Assembly: GCA_000435515.1 (NCBI GenBank)
Contig: FR884179.1
Location: 91,973-134,034 of the forward strand
Direction of reading: 5' to 3'
DNA from: Firmicutes bacterium CAG:582
Lineage (GTDB): Bacteria; Bacillota_I; Bacilli_A; RF39; UBA660
Length of the DNA stretch: 42,062 bases
The notes under the pieces are model-generated. The model saw nothing but the letters and a program-made list of their open reading frames with translations. It was not told where the DNA came from and did not search any database. Of this stretch, positions 17,345-25,158 are shown piece after piece (position 1 is the stretch's first letter; the number at the start of each line of letters is the position of its first letter). The position numbers and the translations under genes were made by a program.

Positions 17345-18177
17345 AGTTTACTACCTCTTCTCTTTTTTATCTTCACACAAACAGTAGCAACCCCAATTAT
17401 CACAATTACTATTCCACCAATAATAAATAAATACTTATTCTCTTTTACAAAAGTTGGAACATTTTTCTTATTACTATCATCAGACTTTTGATTATCCTCT
17501 TTCTTAGCATTAACTTCAGTAGCAAATTCTTTAGCAGATATTTTTTCATTTACGAACATCTTACAAACTTTGCTTTTAGGATTATCACTACAGAATTGAT
17601 ATCTATGATAATAATTATATATTGGTGTAGTTAATGATATTTTTCTATAATCTTCGTCTTTACAGTTTGCATTCTCACTTTTAACCTCAAATGTAAAATT
17701 TATTGCTTCTTCTGTTGCAATACTTTCAAAAGTTTTTACACCATTTTCAGTATCAGCATAGTGATAAGTAAACACATCATCAGAATAATCATTTTTTACT
17801 ACTACATAAACATCTTCAGTTATATTTTTTATAGCAATCTCAAAACCATAATCGTATTCTTCTACTTCAGGCATATCAGGTTGATCAATATCTATAGATG
17901 TACCAACAAACATTTTTTTTATAGTATAGCTAACCTCAACTCCTTGAGCTGCATCTTTTACCTTTTTTGATTCTTCATTATTACATTTAGTTCCTGAAGT
18001 ATCAACTTTCAAATCTTCAGAACTTTTTATTTCTTCGTCAATTTTTATATCAAAATCTTCTTTTTTATCTAAAATAACAAATACAAGACCTGTAATAAGA
18101 CCTATCAAAACAATTACAGCTATAATAACCGGAATATATTCCCTTTTAAAAGGCTTACGTTCTTTATGCTTTTTCAT
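17341..18177 (-). CDS. Membrane-anchored surface protein, paralogue of the upstream gene
   Basis: A 278-residue protein with a short basic cytoplasmic start, a membrane helix at about 15-36, an extracellular domain and a second membrane helix near 245-268 with a basic tail. The extracellular domain matches that of the preceding gene product: VEVSYTIKK, then GFEIAIKNITEDVYVVVKND, then KTFESIATEEAINFTFEV and a C-terminal cysteine pair. It looks like an immunoglobulin-like beta sandwich, though that is inference. The ATG overlaps the TGA of the upstream gene (ATGA) with AGGAGG before it, and the TGA overlaps the ATG of the large cysteine-rich protein. Function unknown; probably a membrane partner of that protein. 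Confidence 0.7.
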   Translation of the reverse strand: MKKHKERKPFKREYIPVIIAVIVLIGLITGLVFVILDKKEDFDIKIDEEIKSSEDLKVDTSGTKCNNEESKKVKDAAQGVEVSYTIKKMFVGTSIDIDQPDMPEVEEYDYGFEIAIKNITEDVYVVVKNDYSDDVFTYHYADTENGVKTFESIATEEAINFTFEVKSENANCKDEDYRKISLTTPIYNYYHRYQFCSDNPKSKVCKMFVNEKISAKEFATEVNAKKEDNQKSDDSNKKNVPTFVKENKYLFIIGGIVIVIIGVATVCVKIKKRRGSKL

Positions 18178-18890
18178 ATGCTATACCTCCTAATTCTTAT
18201 TATCATAAATATAATAGCGCTAGTATCTAATAAAATACCACACGATAATATAGTTATTAACATCATTTTTCTCTTTTTATATTCGTCTTTGGCCTTTTCT
18301 AGTGCTTGTTCTTTTTCACATTCAATGCACCTTGTTGTCGTAGATTTTTTTAAACTCTCTCTTTTGGCTTTAATTCTTTTTTCGATATCTTCATTAGTTC
18401 CTTCAAGATCCCTAGTAATCCATTTTTGACAATAATAATAATCTTCCAATTCCTCATATTTGCATATATCTAAATCACTAAAAGAATTCTTTTTTGGTTT
18501 AACCAAAGTCAAAGTTCTAATGTCATTAGTGCAACCAAACTTTATACTTCTTACAACAAAAGTATAAGTGATAATGTTACTTGTATCCTTAACATTAAAT
18601 GTATAAGTTCCATCCGTTGCCATACTTGCAAACACTTTTGTGTCAATTCCATCATTTGCCCTATAGGAAACATAGATATCATCTACAATATTATATATAG
18701 AAATATCAAATGAAACTGAATTATCTTCTTCATATTTTAAATCATAAGAAACTTTAACATTGCTCGCAAGCTTATTTAAATATGCACGAGAATTATAATT
18801 ACATGTAGTATCTTCTTCAGCTAAAACAAATGTAGAAAATAGAAAAAAACTTAAAAGAGAAAAAATATACTTTATATATTTATTACTCAT
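18174..18890 (-). CDS. Exported membrane-anchored protein, first gene of the surface operon
   Basis: A 238-residue protein with a cleavable signal peptide (to about residue 24), an extracellular domain, a charged helix rich in K and E with two cysteines (TTRCIECEKEQ), and a C-terminal membrane helix near 213-232. The domain at 40-150 has VKVSYDLKYE, SFDISIYNIVDDIYVSYRAN, TKVFASMATDGTYTFNV and a final CKYEELEDYYYCQKWI cysteine pair, the same order as in the next gene product. It is driven by a promoter with TTGCAT and TATACT boxes 17 bases apart. It ends in a TGA overlapping the next ATG. Confidence 0.7.
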   Translation of the reverse strand: MSNKYIKYIFSLLSFFLFSTFVLAEEDTTCNYNSRAYLNKLASNVKVSYDLKYEEDNSVSFDISIYNIVDDIYVSYRANDGIDTKVFASMATDGTYTFNVKDTSNIITYTFVVRSIKFGCTNDIRTLTLVKPKKNSFSDLDICKYEELEDYYYCQKWITRDLEGTNEDIEKRIKAKRESLKKSTTTRCIECEKEQALEKAKDEYKKRKMMLITILSCGILLDTSAIIFMIIRIRRYSI

Positions 18891-18917
18891 ATTTTAACCC
18901 AATCCTATTCTATATAA

Positions 18918-18946
18918 AGTATATCAAAAACGCATTTTATATGCAA
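18918..18946 (-). promoter_or_regulatory. Promoter of the surface operon
   Basis: TTGCAT at 18946-18941 and TATACT at 18923-18918 on the minus strand, spacer 17 bases. It starts just after the terminator of the orphan RNA upstream, so the operon is transcribed separately from that RNA. Confidence 0.72.
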
Positions 18947-18958
18947 TATCATAAATCA

Positions 18959-18989
18959 CAAAAAAAACATATAGCTGACAACTATACGT
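18959..18989 (-). terminator. Terminator of the orphan RNA
   Basis: ACGTATAG (18989-18982) pairs with CTATATGT (18974-18967), 8 bp with one G:U pair and a seven-base loop, followed by a run of T on the minus strand. Confidence 0.82.
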
Positions 18990-19326
18990 TTCCTAGTTTG
19001 AAGATCAAATTTCAACTGTAAATGTCAGTTCACGATCAAAATTTGCTTATCTAATAAATGAGTTTTCTTTCTCAATGTACGTACACACTTAGCATAGATA
19101 AAATCCCTATTGACATCCTGGGTAAAAAAGATTTAAATTACTAAAACATCCCGTCCTAATAACCAATCTTAACTAAGTGAAAATCGTGTAGTGTCTTACG
19201 ATCTTTTACGAATAGATTTTATAAATCTCATTCAACGTAAAACATACAACTAAAAGAATAATATGTAATTACTGTTTGGATTAATAATTACAAACATCTA
19301 AAACTTAGTTCACTACCCTACTAAGT
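18960..19326 (-). ncRNA. Orphan structured RNA, about 367 nt
   Basis: The gap between the surface operon and the coiled-coil gene carries a complete minus-strand transcription unit with a near-consensus promoter and an intrinsic terminator but no ORF. It is full of helices: ACTTAG/CTAAGT near the 5' end; TGTAATTA/TAATTACA (19292-19285 with 19271-19264); a long interrupted hairpin at 19242-19204 with TTTTAC/GTAAAA, GAAT/ATTC and AGATTT/AAATCT; TTATCTA/TAGATAA (19101-19095 with 19053-19047) enclosing TGAG/CTCA; and AACTG/CAGTT. It lacks the RNase P strings GAGGAAAGUCC and ACAGAA, the tmRNA CCA end and the SRP GGAAGGAAGCAGC. It is therefore an unassigned RNA. Confidence 0.68.
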
Positions 19327-19332
19327 AATTTA

Positions 19333-19361
19333 AGTATAAAGTAAGAGCATACTTTTGTCAA
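19333..19361 (-). promoter_or_regulatory. Promoter of the 367-nt orphan RNA
   Basis: A perfect TTGACA -35 (19361-19356) and TATACT -10 (19338-19333) on the minus strand with a 17-base spacer, giving a start at about 19326. It is the strongest promoter seen in the window. Confidence 0.85.
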
Positions 19362-19390
19362 TATAAAAATTCATAATAAAATAAAAAATA

Positions 19391-19419
19391 TTTACAAAAG
19401 ATATTTGCTTTGATATAAT
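19391..19419 (+). promoter_or_regulatory. Promoter of the coiled-coil protein gene
   Basis: TTTACA (19391-19396) and TATAAT (19414-19419) with a 17-base spacer on the plus strand. It is back to back with the orphan RNA promoter, the two -35 boxes being 29 bases apart. Confidence 0.8.
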
Positions 19420-19446
19420 TCAAAGTGAGAATAGAGAGGTAATATA

Positions 19447-20382
19447 ATGGATAATTTAGTGAGTGAAACTAATTTAAGATTACAAGAAGTAATTGATAAT
19501 TTAGCAACAATAAAGAAAGAATATGAAAAAAAATTAAAAGCAAACGATAAACAAATAAACTCTGAGTTAGCAAAAGTAAAAAAATATAAAAAAGATTTCT
19601 TTGAAGCTAAAGAAAAAGTAGAAAAGATGAATGCTGATATAGTTGGTTTTTCAGAGGATTATAAGAAATTAGTAGAACGTTTTAAAGATGATGAACTTGC
19701 TAATATCCTAATTGCAGCCAACAAAGAAATATCTTTAAAGATAGAAGAGAGAAAAAGAAAAATAATTAAAGATAAAGCATCTATGAATGAATTAGTAGAA
19801 AAGGCTGAAAAAGTTAAAGAATCCCTAGTTGTATTAACTCAAGAAAAAAATGCTTTAGAAAGTTGCTATGTAAAAATATGTGATGCTGAAGAATACTATC
19901 GTAGATCTTTAAATGAAATAATTGATTATTCAAATGAAAATAAAGATAATTTATGTGCTTATTTTGATGATGCTAATGCCATAATTGAAAGTGCTAAAGA
20001 AGAAGAACCTTTAGTAAACTTAGATGACATGAACATTGAAGAAAATGAAACAGAAGAAGATACAAACTTAAATGAAGAATCAAATTCAGGCGAATTAACA
20101 CCAGAAGAAGATCTAGATGAAGAAACTACACCAGTAGAAGATGAAGCAAATAAAGATACTGATGATAAAAAACAAGAATTCGATGATGAAGAATTTATTC
20201 TTTCAGAACATGATGATGACATTGATTCAAAAGACGAACAAAAAGAAGGAAATGAAGAATTTACTTTTGAAGAAGTTCCAAGTGATTTAGACGATATTGA
20301 TTCCACTTTAGAAGGAATATTTAATACCAATGATTCATTAACTGATGATACTTCAATATATAATAAAGACGAAGAAAATTAA
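19447..20382 (+). CDS. Coiled-coil protein with a long acidic tail, unknown function
   Basis: A 311-residue cytoplasmic protein. Residues 1-165 are predicted by eye to be long charged helices in heptads (LQEVIDNLATIKKEYEKKL, then KVKKYKKDFFEAKEKVEKMN). Residues 180-311 are strongly acidic and low in complexity, rich in E and D (ENETEEDTNLNEE, DDEEFILSEHDDD). There is no signal peptide or membrane helix. Such layouts occur in cell-division, chromosome-structure and scaffold proteins, but no family is recognised. GAGAGG precedes the ATG. The stop codon overlaps that of the convergent methyltransferase gene by TTAA. Confidence 0.72.
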   Translation: MDNLVSETNLRLQEVIDNLATIKKEYEKKLKANDKQINSELAKVKKYKKDFFEAKEKVEKMNADIVGFSEDYKKLVERFKDDELANILIAANKEISLKIEERKRKIIKDKASMNELVEKAEKVKESLVVLTQEKNALESCYVKICDAEEYYRRSLNEIIDYSNENKDNLCAYFDDANAIIESAKEEEPLVNLDDMNIEENETEEDTNLNEESNSGELTPEEDLDEETTPVEDEANKDTDDKKQEFDDEEFILSEHDDDIDSKDEQKEGNEEFTFEEVPSDLDDIDSTLEGIFNTNDSLTDDTSIYNKDEEN

Positions 20383-20400
20383 TTCTCCGTCTTTTCTTTT
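20366..20400. terminator. Terminator between convergent genes
   Basis: AAGACG-AGAA (from 20366) pairs with TTCT-CGTCTT (to 20393) with a mismatch, followed on the plus strand by TTCTTTTT. Both convergent stop codons lie in the loop. It works best in the plus direction. Confidence 0.65.
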
Positions 20401-21260
20401 TCCCATCTAGCATAAATTCCACAAGGTAAAACAAGTTCACTATTGGTCATATTTATACCAACTTCATCAATATCAATAAATCCCTTAACTTTCTTATTAA
20501 CAGTTAAATTAAGAACATCCTTTAAAACACTCATTGAAAGACCAGTTGTATATGAATTTATTAAAAACATTATAGGATCATCACTTAAAAGTTCCGTACA
20601 ACTACTAACTAAATCAAAAAGATCCGTTTCAATATTCCAAACTTCTTTATTAGCTCCTCTTCCAAATGAAGGAGGATCCATTATTATAATATCATATTTA
20701 TGACCTCTTCTTATTTCCCTTTCAACAAACTTTTTAACATCATCAACAATAAATCTGATTGGTTTATCTTCTAAACCTGAAGACTTAACATTCTCTTTTG
20801 CCCAATCAACCATTCCTCTAGAAGAATCAACATGAACTACACTTGCTCCAGCACTTAAAGCAGCCACACTTGCTCCACCAGTATAAGCAAATAAATTAAG
20901 AACATTCACTTCTCTTTTAGAATTATTTATCTTATCCCTTAAAATATTCCAATTATATGCTTGTTCAGGAAATAAACCAGTATGCTTAAATCCCATTAAT
21001 TTTAAATTGAATGTCATATCTTTATATGAAATTTGCCAAGAAGTTGGAATACTTTTATTATATATATGCCACATTCCTCCTCCAGTATTACTTCTATCAT
21101 ATTTAGCATCAATATTACTCCATTTAGATTTATCAGCATCACTTTTCCATATTATTTGAGGATCAGGTCTTGATAATATAACATTACCCCAACGTTCAAG
21201 TTTTTGTCCATCCTTCATATCCAAAATTTCATAATCAAAAAAATCATTAACTACTTTCAT
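20379..21260 (-). CDS. Class I SAM-dependent rRNA methyltransferase, RlmI/COG1092-like
   Basis: A 293-residue methyltransferase. The SAM motif I is VLNLFAYTGGASVAALSAGA, motif II is VVHVDSSRGMVDWAKEN, and the catalytic-type motif is DIIIMDPPSFGRG, as in RlmI/RlmK-like enzymes. The N-terminal part (LERWGNVILSRPDPQIIWK) is the usual start of this group in Firmicutes, which lacks the PUA domain of E. coli RlmI. The ATG at 21260 has AAGGTGATGAA before it. It follows the membrane-protein gene by 17 bases on the same strand. The target is probably rRNA, but the exact base is unknown. Confidence 0.82.
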   Translation of the reverse strand: MKVVNDFFDYEILDMKDGQKLERWGNVILSRPDPQIIWKSDADKSKWSNIDAKYDRSNTGGGMWHIYNKSIPTSWQISYKDMTFNLKLMGFKHTGLFPEQAYNWNILRDKINNSKREVNVLNLFAYTGGASVAALSAGASVVHVDSSRGMVDWAKENVKSSGLEDKPIRFIVDDVKKFVEREIRRGHKYDIIIMDPPSFGRGANKEVWNIETDLFDLVSSCTELLSDDPIMFLINSYTTGLSMSVLKDVLNLTVNKKVKGFIDIDEVGINMTNSELVLPCGIYARWEKEKTEN

Positions 21261-21277
21261 TTCATCACCTTTATATA

Positions 21278-21811
21278 TTAATTTTTTAATAAATATTCCC
21301 AACTATAATCAATAAAATCTATTGTTCCAATTAAACTAACAAAGAAACCTAACATTATAGTTTGTAACACAAAATCATTTAACATATTAAACGCTAGTAT
21401 TATACCAAAAAAATCTAAAATAACAAATAAAATAACTTCCATATAATAGTTATGTTTGATTTCTTTTAAAGAAAATATATCAATCATTTTAATTGATGAA
21501 ATAAAAAACAATAATACCATTAAGCTTACCGGTGTTACTAAAAATGAATGAATACTTCTAGTTAAAATAAAAGCAACAAGACCTGAAAGAGAAGTAAATA
21601 CACTTATCTTCAAATTATATCTTTCATGATTAATAAAAAAAATTGTTAAATTAAGTAAAGAATATATAATTATAAAACTTAAAAAAAGATTTCCCGTTTC
21701 TATTTCACTCATAGCCTCAAGTCCATAATATGTAGGAAATGATAAATAAATGCCTCCTAAAATAAATATGATAAAACTACAAATAAAGTTATAAATAGAT
21801 ACTTTTTTCAC
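21278..21811 (-). CDS. Polytopic membrane protein, unknown
   Basis: A 177-residue protein that is almost all membrane helices (about six), including YNFICSFIIFILGGIYLSF, LFLSFIIIYSLLNLTIFFI and EVILFVILDFFGIILAFNML. No motif is recognised. The start chosen is a GTG at 21811 with GGAGG nine bases before it; an ATG at 21820 overlaps that site and is less likely. It precedes the rRNA methyltransferase gene by 17 bases, so they are likely co-transcribed. Confidence 0.65.
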   Translation of the reverse strand: MKKVSIYNFICSFIIFILGGIYLSFPTYYGLEAMSEIETGNLFLSFIIIYSLLNLTIFFINHERYNLKISVFTSLSGLVAFILTRSIHSFLVTPVSLMVLLFFISSIKMIDIFSLKEIKHNYYMEVILFVILDFFGIILAFNMLNDFVLQTIMLGFFVSLIGTIDFIDYSWEYLLKN

Positions 21812-21866
21812 GTATATCATCCTCCAATTACATATTAAAATACTAAAAATTAAAAGTCAATGTTTG

Positions 21867-21895
21867 TTGTATTTTTGACACATAAGTTATACAAT
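21867..21895 (+). promoter_or_regulatory. Promoter of the slipin gene
   Basis: TTGTAT (21867-21872) and TACAAT (21890-21895) with a 17-base spacer; a GGAGGAG ribosome-binding site and ATG follow. Confidence 0.6.
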
Positions 21896-21913
21896 TAAGT
21901 TAGGAGGAGTTTT

Positions 21914-22696
21914 ATGGAATTATTTATTATTTTAATCGTTTTTATTGGCATTATTTTATTATGTTCAATCAAGCAAATCAACGAATATGAAAGAGGTATA
22001 TTATTTACCTGTGGTAAATTTAAAAAAATACTTAAACCTGGTTGGAATATTGTTTTACCTATTGTAAATTCAATAAGTAAAGTTGATATTAGAACAAAAG
22101 CTGTTGATGTTCCTGAACAAGATGCAATTACTAAAGATAATGTTTCAATTAGAATTAATGCAGTAATTTATTACAAAGTGTTTGATGCTGCTAAAGCAAT
22201 CATAGCTGTTGAAAGATTTCAATATGCCGTATCTCAACTTGCTCAAACAACTATGCGTAATGTAGTTGGTGCCGTTTCGTTAGATGAACTTCTAGTTGAA
22301 AGAGATAAAATATCTGAAGAAATATGCAATATTATTGATGAAGCTACTGATCCTTGGGGAATCAAAGTTGAAAATGTTGAACTTAAAGATGTTAAACTTC
22401 CAGAAGAAATGCAAAGAGTAATCGCTAAAGTTGCTGAAGCTGAAAGAGAAAAACAAGCTGTTATAACTAAATCAATCGGTGAAAAAGAAGCTGCTGAAAA
22501 CTTAGCTGAAGCAGCAAAGGTCATGGCTTCAAGTCCTGGAGCACTTCATTTAAGAACACTTGCAACTATAAATGATGTTTCATCTGACCAATCAAATACA
22601 ATAATTTTTGCAATACCAATTGAAGTATTAAACGCTTTTGGTAAAGATAATCTTGTTGAAACAGTTAATAAAATAAAAAAAAGCCAACAAAAATAA
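21914..22696 (+). CDS. Slipin (SPFH/band 7 membrane-scaffold protein)
   Basis: A 260-residue stomatin-like protein. It has an N-terminal membrane hairpin (residues 3-17) and then the SPFH domain with INEYERGILFTCGKFKKILKPGWN, VDVPEQDAITKDNVSIRINAVIYYKVF and TTMRNVVGAVSLDELLVERDKI. A coiled region AEAEREKQAVITKSIGEKEAAENLAEAAK and a C-terminal NTIIFAIPIEVL follow. Slipins form oligomers that organise membrane microdomains. In many bacteria a NfeD-like protein is encoded next door; none is seen here. It is monocistronic with its own promoter and a strong terminator. Confidence 0.93.
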   Translation: MELFIILIVFIGIILLCSIKQINEYERGILFTCGKFKKILKPGWNIVLPIVNSISKVDIRTKAVDVPEQDAITKDNVSIRINAVIYYKVFDAAKAIIAVERFQYAVSQLAQTTMRNVVGAVSLDELLVERDKISEEICNIIDEATDPWGIKVENVELKDVKLPEEMQRVIAKVAEAEREKQAVITKSIGEKEAAENLAEAAKVMASSPGALHLRTLATINDVSSDQSNTIIFAIPIEVLNAFGKDNLVETVNKIKKSQQK

Positions 22697-22716
22697 GAGC
22701 AAAAGCTCTTATTTTT
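22690..22716. terminator. Bidirectional terminator shared by slipin and alcohol dehydrogenase genes
   Basis: AAATAAGAGC (22691-22700) and GCTCTTATTT (22705-22714) form a perfect 10-bp stem with an AAAA loop, with T runs on both strands. The stop codons of both convergent genes lie within the stem. Confidence 0.88.
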
Positions 22717-23731
22717 TTGGGTCAATTAATATTTTAATAGAAGAGCTTACACCGCTAGTAAGTTCTTCAAATGCATCTTGAACATCATCTAAAGATACTA
22801 TCTTATCAACAAATTTCAAAACATCAATTCGCTTATTAGCAATCAAAGCTAAACATGTTTTAAACTCTTCTTCAGTATAAGCAATCGCGCCCTTTATAGT
22901 TTGTTCATGTAATACACTTAAAACTGTTGGAATAGTAATAGGTTTTGTTGAAACACCAACTAAGACAATAGTTCCACCAGCTCGTGTAACCATAATTGCA
23001 CTTGTAACTGCAGGATCATTTCCACAGCAATCAATAACTATATCAAAACCATCACCAGTTTTGCTAAAACATTTATTTACAAAGTCATCAGTTGCATCCA
23101 AGTATTCATCAGCAACTTTTAAATCAACGGCTTTTTTTCCTCGTTCTTTATTAGTTTCAGAAATCACAACATAGCTTGCACCTTCCATTTTAGCAAACAT
23201 GGCACTTACTAAGCCGATTATTCCACCACCAATTACAAGAACTTTGTCCCCTACTTTAATGTCAGCTAAATGAATAGCATGTAGTCCAACTGCTGTAGGT
23301 TCAACCATTGCCCCTTCTTCAAAAGATACACTCTCAGGCATTTTTAAAACTAAAGATGCATCAACACTGATTCTTTCGGAATAAGCACCTGGATTAGTAA
23401 GGGCAAGTCCTAAAGCATCCTCCCAAGTATGCGCACAATATTGAGGATTACCAGACTTACACGCAAAGCATTTTCTACATGGAGATATTGGTAAAGCCGT
23501 AACATGATCTCCTACTTTTAAATCATCCCTAGATCCTGGATCAACAACAACTCCAGCAAATTCATGTCCCATAACTAAACCAACTGGTTCACCTGATTCA
23601 AAGTTATGAATATCAGATCCACAAATTCCTGCCTTTACAACATCTATAATAACTCTTTTATCTTTTTTTTCTGGGTATTCCATTTCAGCTCTTTCAAGCT
23701 TTCTTGGACCAACTATCTTAACACATTTCAT
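22709..23731 (-). CDS. Zinc-dependent medium-chain alcohol dehydrogenase
   Basis: A 340-residue NAD(P)-dependent dehydrogenase of the sorbitol/threonine/butanediol dehydrogenase group. Catalytic zinc ligands are C37 (GICGSDIH) and H56-E57 (GHEFAG). The structural zinc set C85, C88, C91 and C99 is complete (CRKCFACKSGNPQYC). The Rossmann motif is VLVIGGGIIGLVSA. The substrate cannot be read with confidence. AGGAGG precedes the ATG and a TATAAT -10 box lies in the leader near 23750. It is a single-gene unit. Confidence 0.88.
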   Translation of the reverse strand: MKCVKIVGPRKLERAEMEYPEKKDKRVIIDVVKAGICGSDIHNFESGEPVGLVMGHEFAGVVVDPGSRDDLKVGDHVTALPISPCRKCFACKSGNPQYCAHTWEDALGLALTNPGAYSERISVDASLVLKMPESVSFEEGAMVEPTAVGLHAIHLADIKVGDKVLVIGGGIIGLVSAMFAKMEGASYVVISETNKERGKKAVDLKVADEYLDATDDFVNKCFSKTGDGFDIVIDCCGNDPAVTSAIMVTRAGGTIVLVGVSTKPITIPTVLSVLHEQTIKGAIAYTEEEFKTCLALIANKRIDVLKFVDKIVSLDDVQDAFEELTSGVSSSIKILIDPKK

Positions 23732-23801
23732 GACGTTTCCTCCTATAATAAATTATAGCACAACATTATTAAATTAAACGTTTTAAAAAAGTACTTTACA
23801 T

Positions 23802-23827
23802 AAAAAAGTCGTTAAACACGGCTTTTT
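23802..23827 (-). terminator. Terminator of the CNNM-PAP2-SDR operon
   Basis: AAAAAGCCGT pairs with ACGACTTTTT on the minus strand (one C-A mismatch), followed by more T. The SDR gene stop codon is in the loop. Confidence 0.7.
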
Positions 23828-24567
23828 CTATCTTGAATTTTATAAGTTATTTTAAGAAGTATTTTTCTTGGAGCAAGTCTTGTAAGGAAAACTGCTGCTT
23901 TCATTTTAAATGATGGAATAATATACAATTTATTTTTAAACATTTCTTTAACGGCATACTTAGCAACATATTCGCTTGATAAAGATGATGTATGAAACTC
24001 CCCATGAGCAACTTTATTGAATTCTGTATCAACAGGTCCTGGACATAAACAAGATATTTTTACATTACTTTTATCAACCTTTAATTCTTCATATATAGCC
24101 TCAGTAAGTCTTAAAACATAATTTTTAGTTGCATAATATGTGCTTAACTTTGGACCAGCCATAAACCCTGCAGAAGATGCAACATTTAAAATATAACCTG
24201 AATCTTTTTCTTTAAACTTAATTAAAAATTTCTTAGTTAAATAGTGCACTGCTTTAATATTAACATCTATCATTTTAAATTCAGTATTCAAATCCGTTTT
24301 ATCAAATTCACCAAATAAACCAAATCCCGCATTGTTGACTAAAATATCGATATCTTCATCTTTAACAGCATTCCATAATGTTTCAAGATTATCCTCTTCT
24401 GATAAATCTAAAGGAATAACCAAAACATTAGTTTTAACTTCCTTTTTTAATTCATTTAAAATATTTTTTCTTCTAGCAACAACTATCAAATCATATCCAA
24501 GATTGCTTAATATACAAGCAATATCTTTACCTATTCCACTAGAAGCTCCCGTTATAAGTGCTTTCAT
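23812..24567 (-). CDS. Short-chain dehydrogenase/reductase (SDR)
   Basis: A 251-residue classical SDR. The NAD(P)-binding motif TGASSGIG is at residues 6-13, NNAG is near 89, and the active site has S in NVASSAGF and the Y-x-x-x-K in STYYATKNYV. The arginine after the second strand (VVARRKNILNEL) favours NADP(H). It is of the DltE/YqjQ-like group with unknown substrate. The ATG overlaps the stop of the PAP2 gene by four bases, so it is the last gene of a three-gene operon. Its link to lipid chemistry is only by neighbourhood. Confidence 0.88.
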   Translation of the reverse strand: MKALITGASSGIGKDIACILSNLGYDLIVVARRKNILNELKKEVKTNVLVIPLDLSEEDNLETLWNAVKDEDIDILVNNAGFGLFGEFDKTDLNTEFKMIDVNIKAVHYLTKKFLIKFKEKDSGYILNVASSAGFMAGPKLSTYYATKNYVLRLTEAIYEELKVDKSNVKISCLCPGPVDTEFNKVAHGEFHTSSLSSEYVAKYAVKEMFKNKLYIIPSFKMKAAVFLTRLAPRKILLKITYKIQDRKSRV

Positions 24568-25157
24568 ACAAACTTTTTCCTTTCAAATAAATGAATAATC
24601 AAAAATAAAACAATAAAACCTAAAAGATATCCCCCAACAACATCAGTTAAATAATGTACACCCAAATATATTCTTGATATTCCAACTAATAATACAAATG
24701 TTGATAAACTAAAAGTTATTAACTTTTTATATTTTAAATTATATTTATTTACTAAATAAATAATACTTCCAAAAAACAAAACTGATATCATAGCATGTCC
24801 AGAAGGAAAAGAATATGACTTTTCCATAACCATTCTTAAATAATCAGGTCTTTCTCTTCTAACAATTATTTTGACCAAATTATTAATTATTACACTTGAA
24901 ATACTTGATAGAACAATAATTAATAATTTATATTTTTTCTTTAAAATTATAAAAATAAACAATAAAACATTTAAAACAATCATAAATTTTGGACTACAAA
25001 TAAACGATATAATTTTAAAAGTATTTGTAAAAGTCACATTATTATGTACTGAAAAAAATAACGATATAGCATTATCAAAGTTGCTACTAAATCCAGTCAT
25101 AACCATAATAAGATCAACAAAGAAAAGTAAAACAAATAGATAAAAAAACTTTTTCAT
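24564..25157 (-). CDS. PAP2 family membrane phosphatase
   Basis: A 197-residue polytopic membrane protein with the three acid-phosphatase motifs: KIIVRRERPD (motif C1, K-x6-RP), SFPSGHAM (C2, PSGH) and SRIYLGVHYLTDVVGG (C3, S-R-x5-H-x3-D). PAP2 enzymes dephosphorylate lipid phosphates such as phosphatidate, phosphatidylglycerol phosphate or undecaprenyl pyrophosphate; undecaprenyl recycling is a plausible role here but is not proven. It begins one base after the end of the CNNM-like gene and overlaps the SDR gene. Confidence 0.9.
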   Translation of the reverse strand: MKKFFYLFVLLFFVDLIMVMTGFSSNFDNAISLFFSVHNNVTFTNTFKIISFICSPKFMIVLNVLLFIFIILKKKYKLLIIVLSSISSVIINNLVKIIVRRERPDYLRMVMEKSYSFPSGHAMISVLFFGSIIYLVNKYNLKYKKLITFSLSTFVLLVGISRIYLGVHYLTDVVGGYLLGFIVLFLIIHLFERKKFV

Positions 25158-25158
25158 A

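Noticed and set aside
18960..19326. RNase P RNA, tmRNA, SRP RNA or 6S RNA as the identity of the orphan RNAs
   Set aside because: Neither RNA has GAGGAAAGUCC, ACAGAA, an encoded CCA end with a tRNA-like part, or GGAAGGAAGCAGC, and both are too long for 6S.
19959..20330. A serine-rich 123-codon minus-strand ORF
   Set aside because: It is the antisense shadow of the acidic tail of the coiled-coil protein; D/E codons read backwards give S and F.
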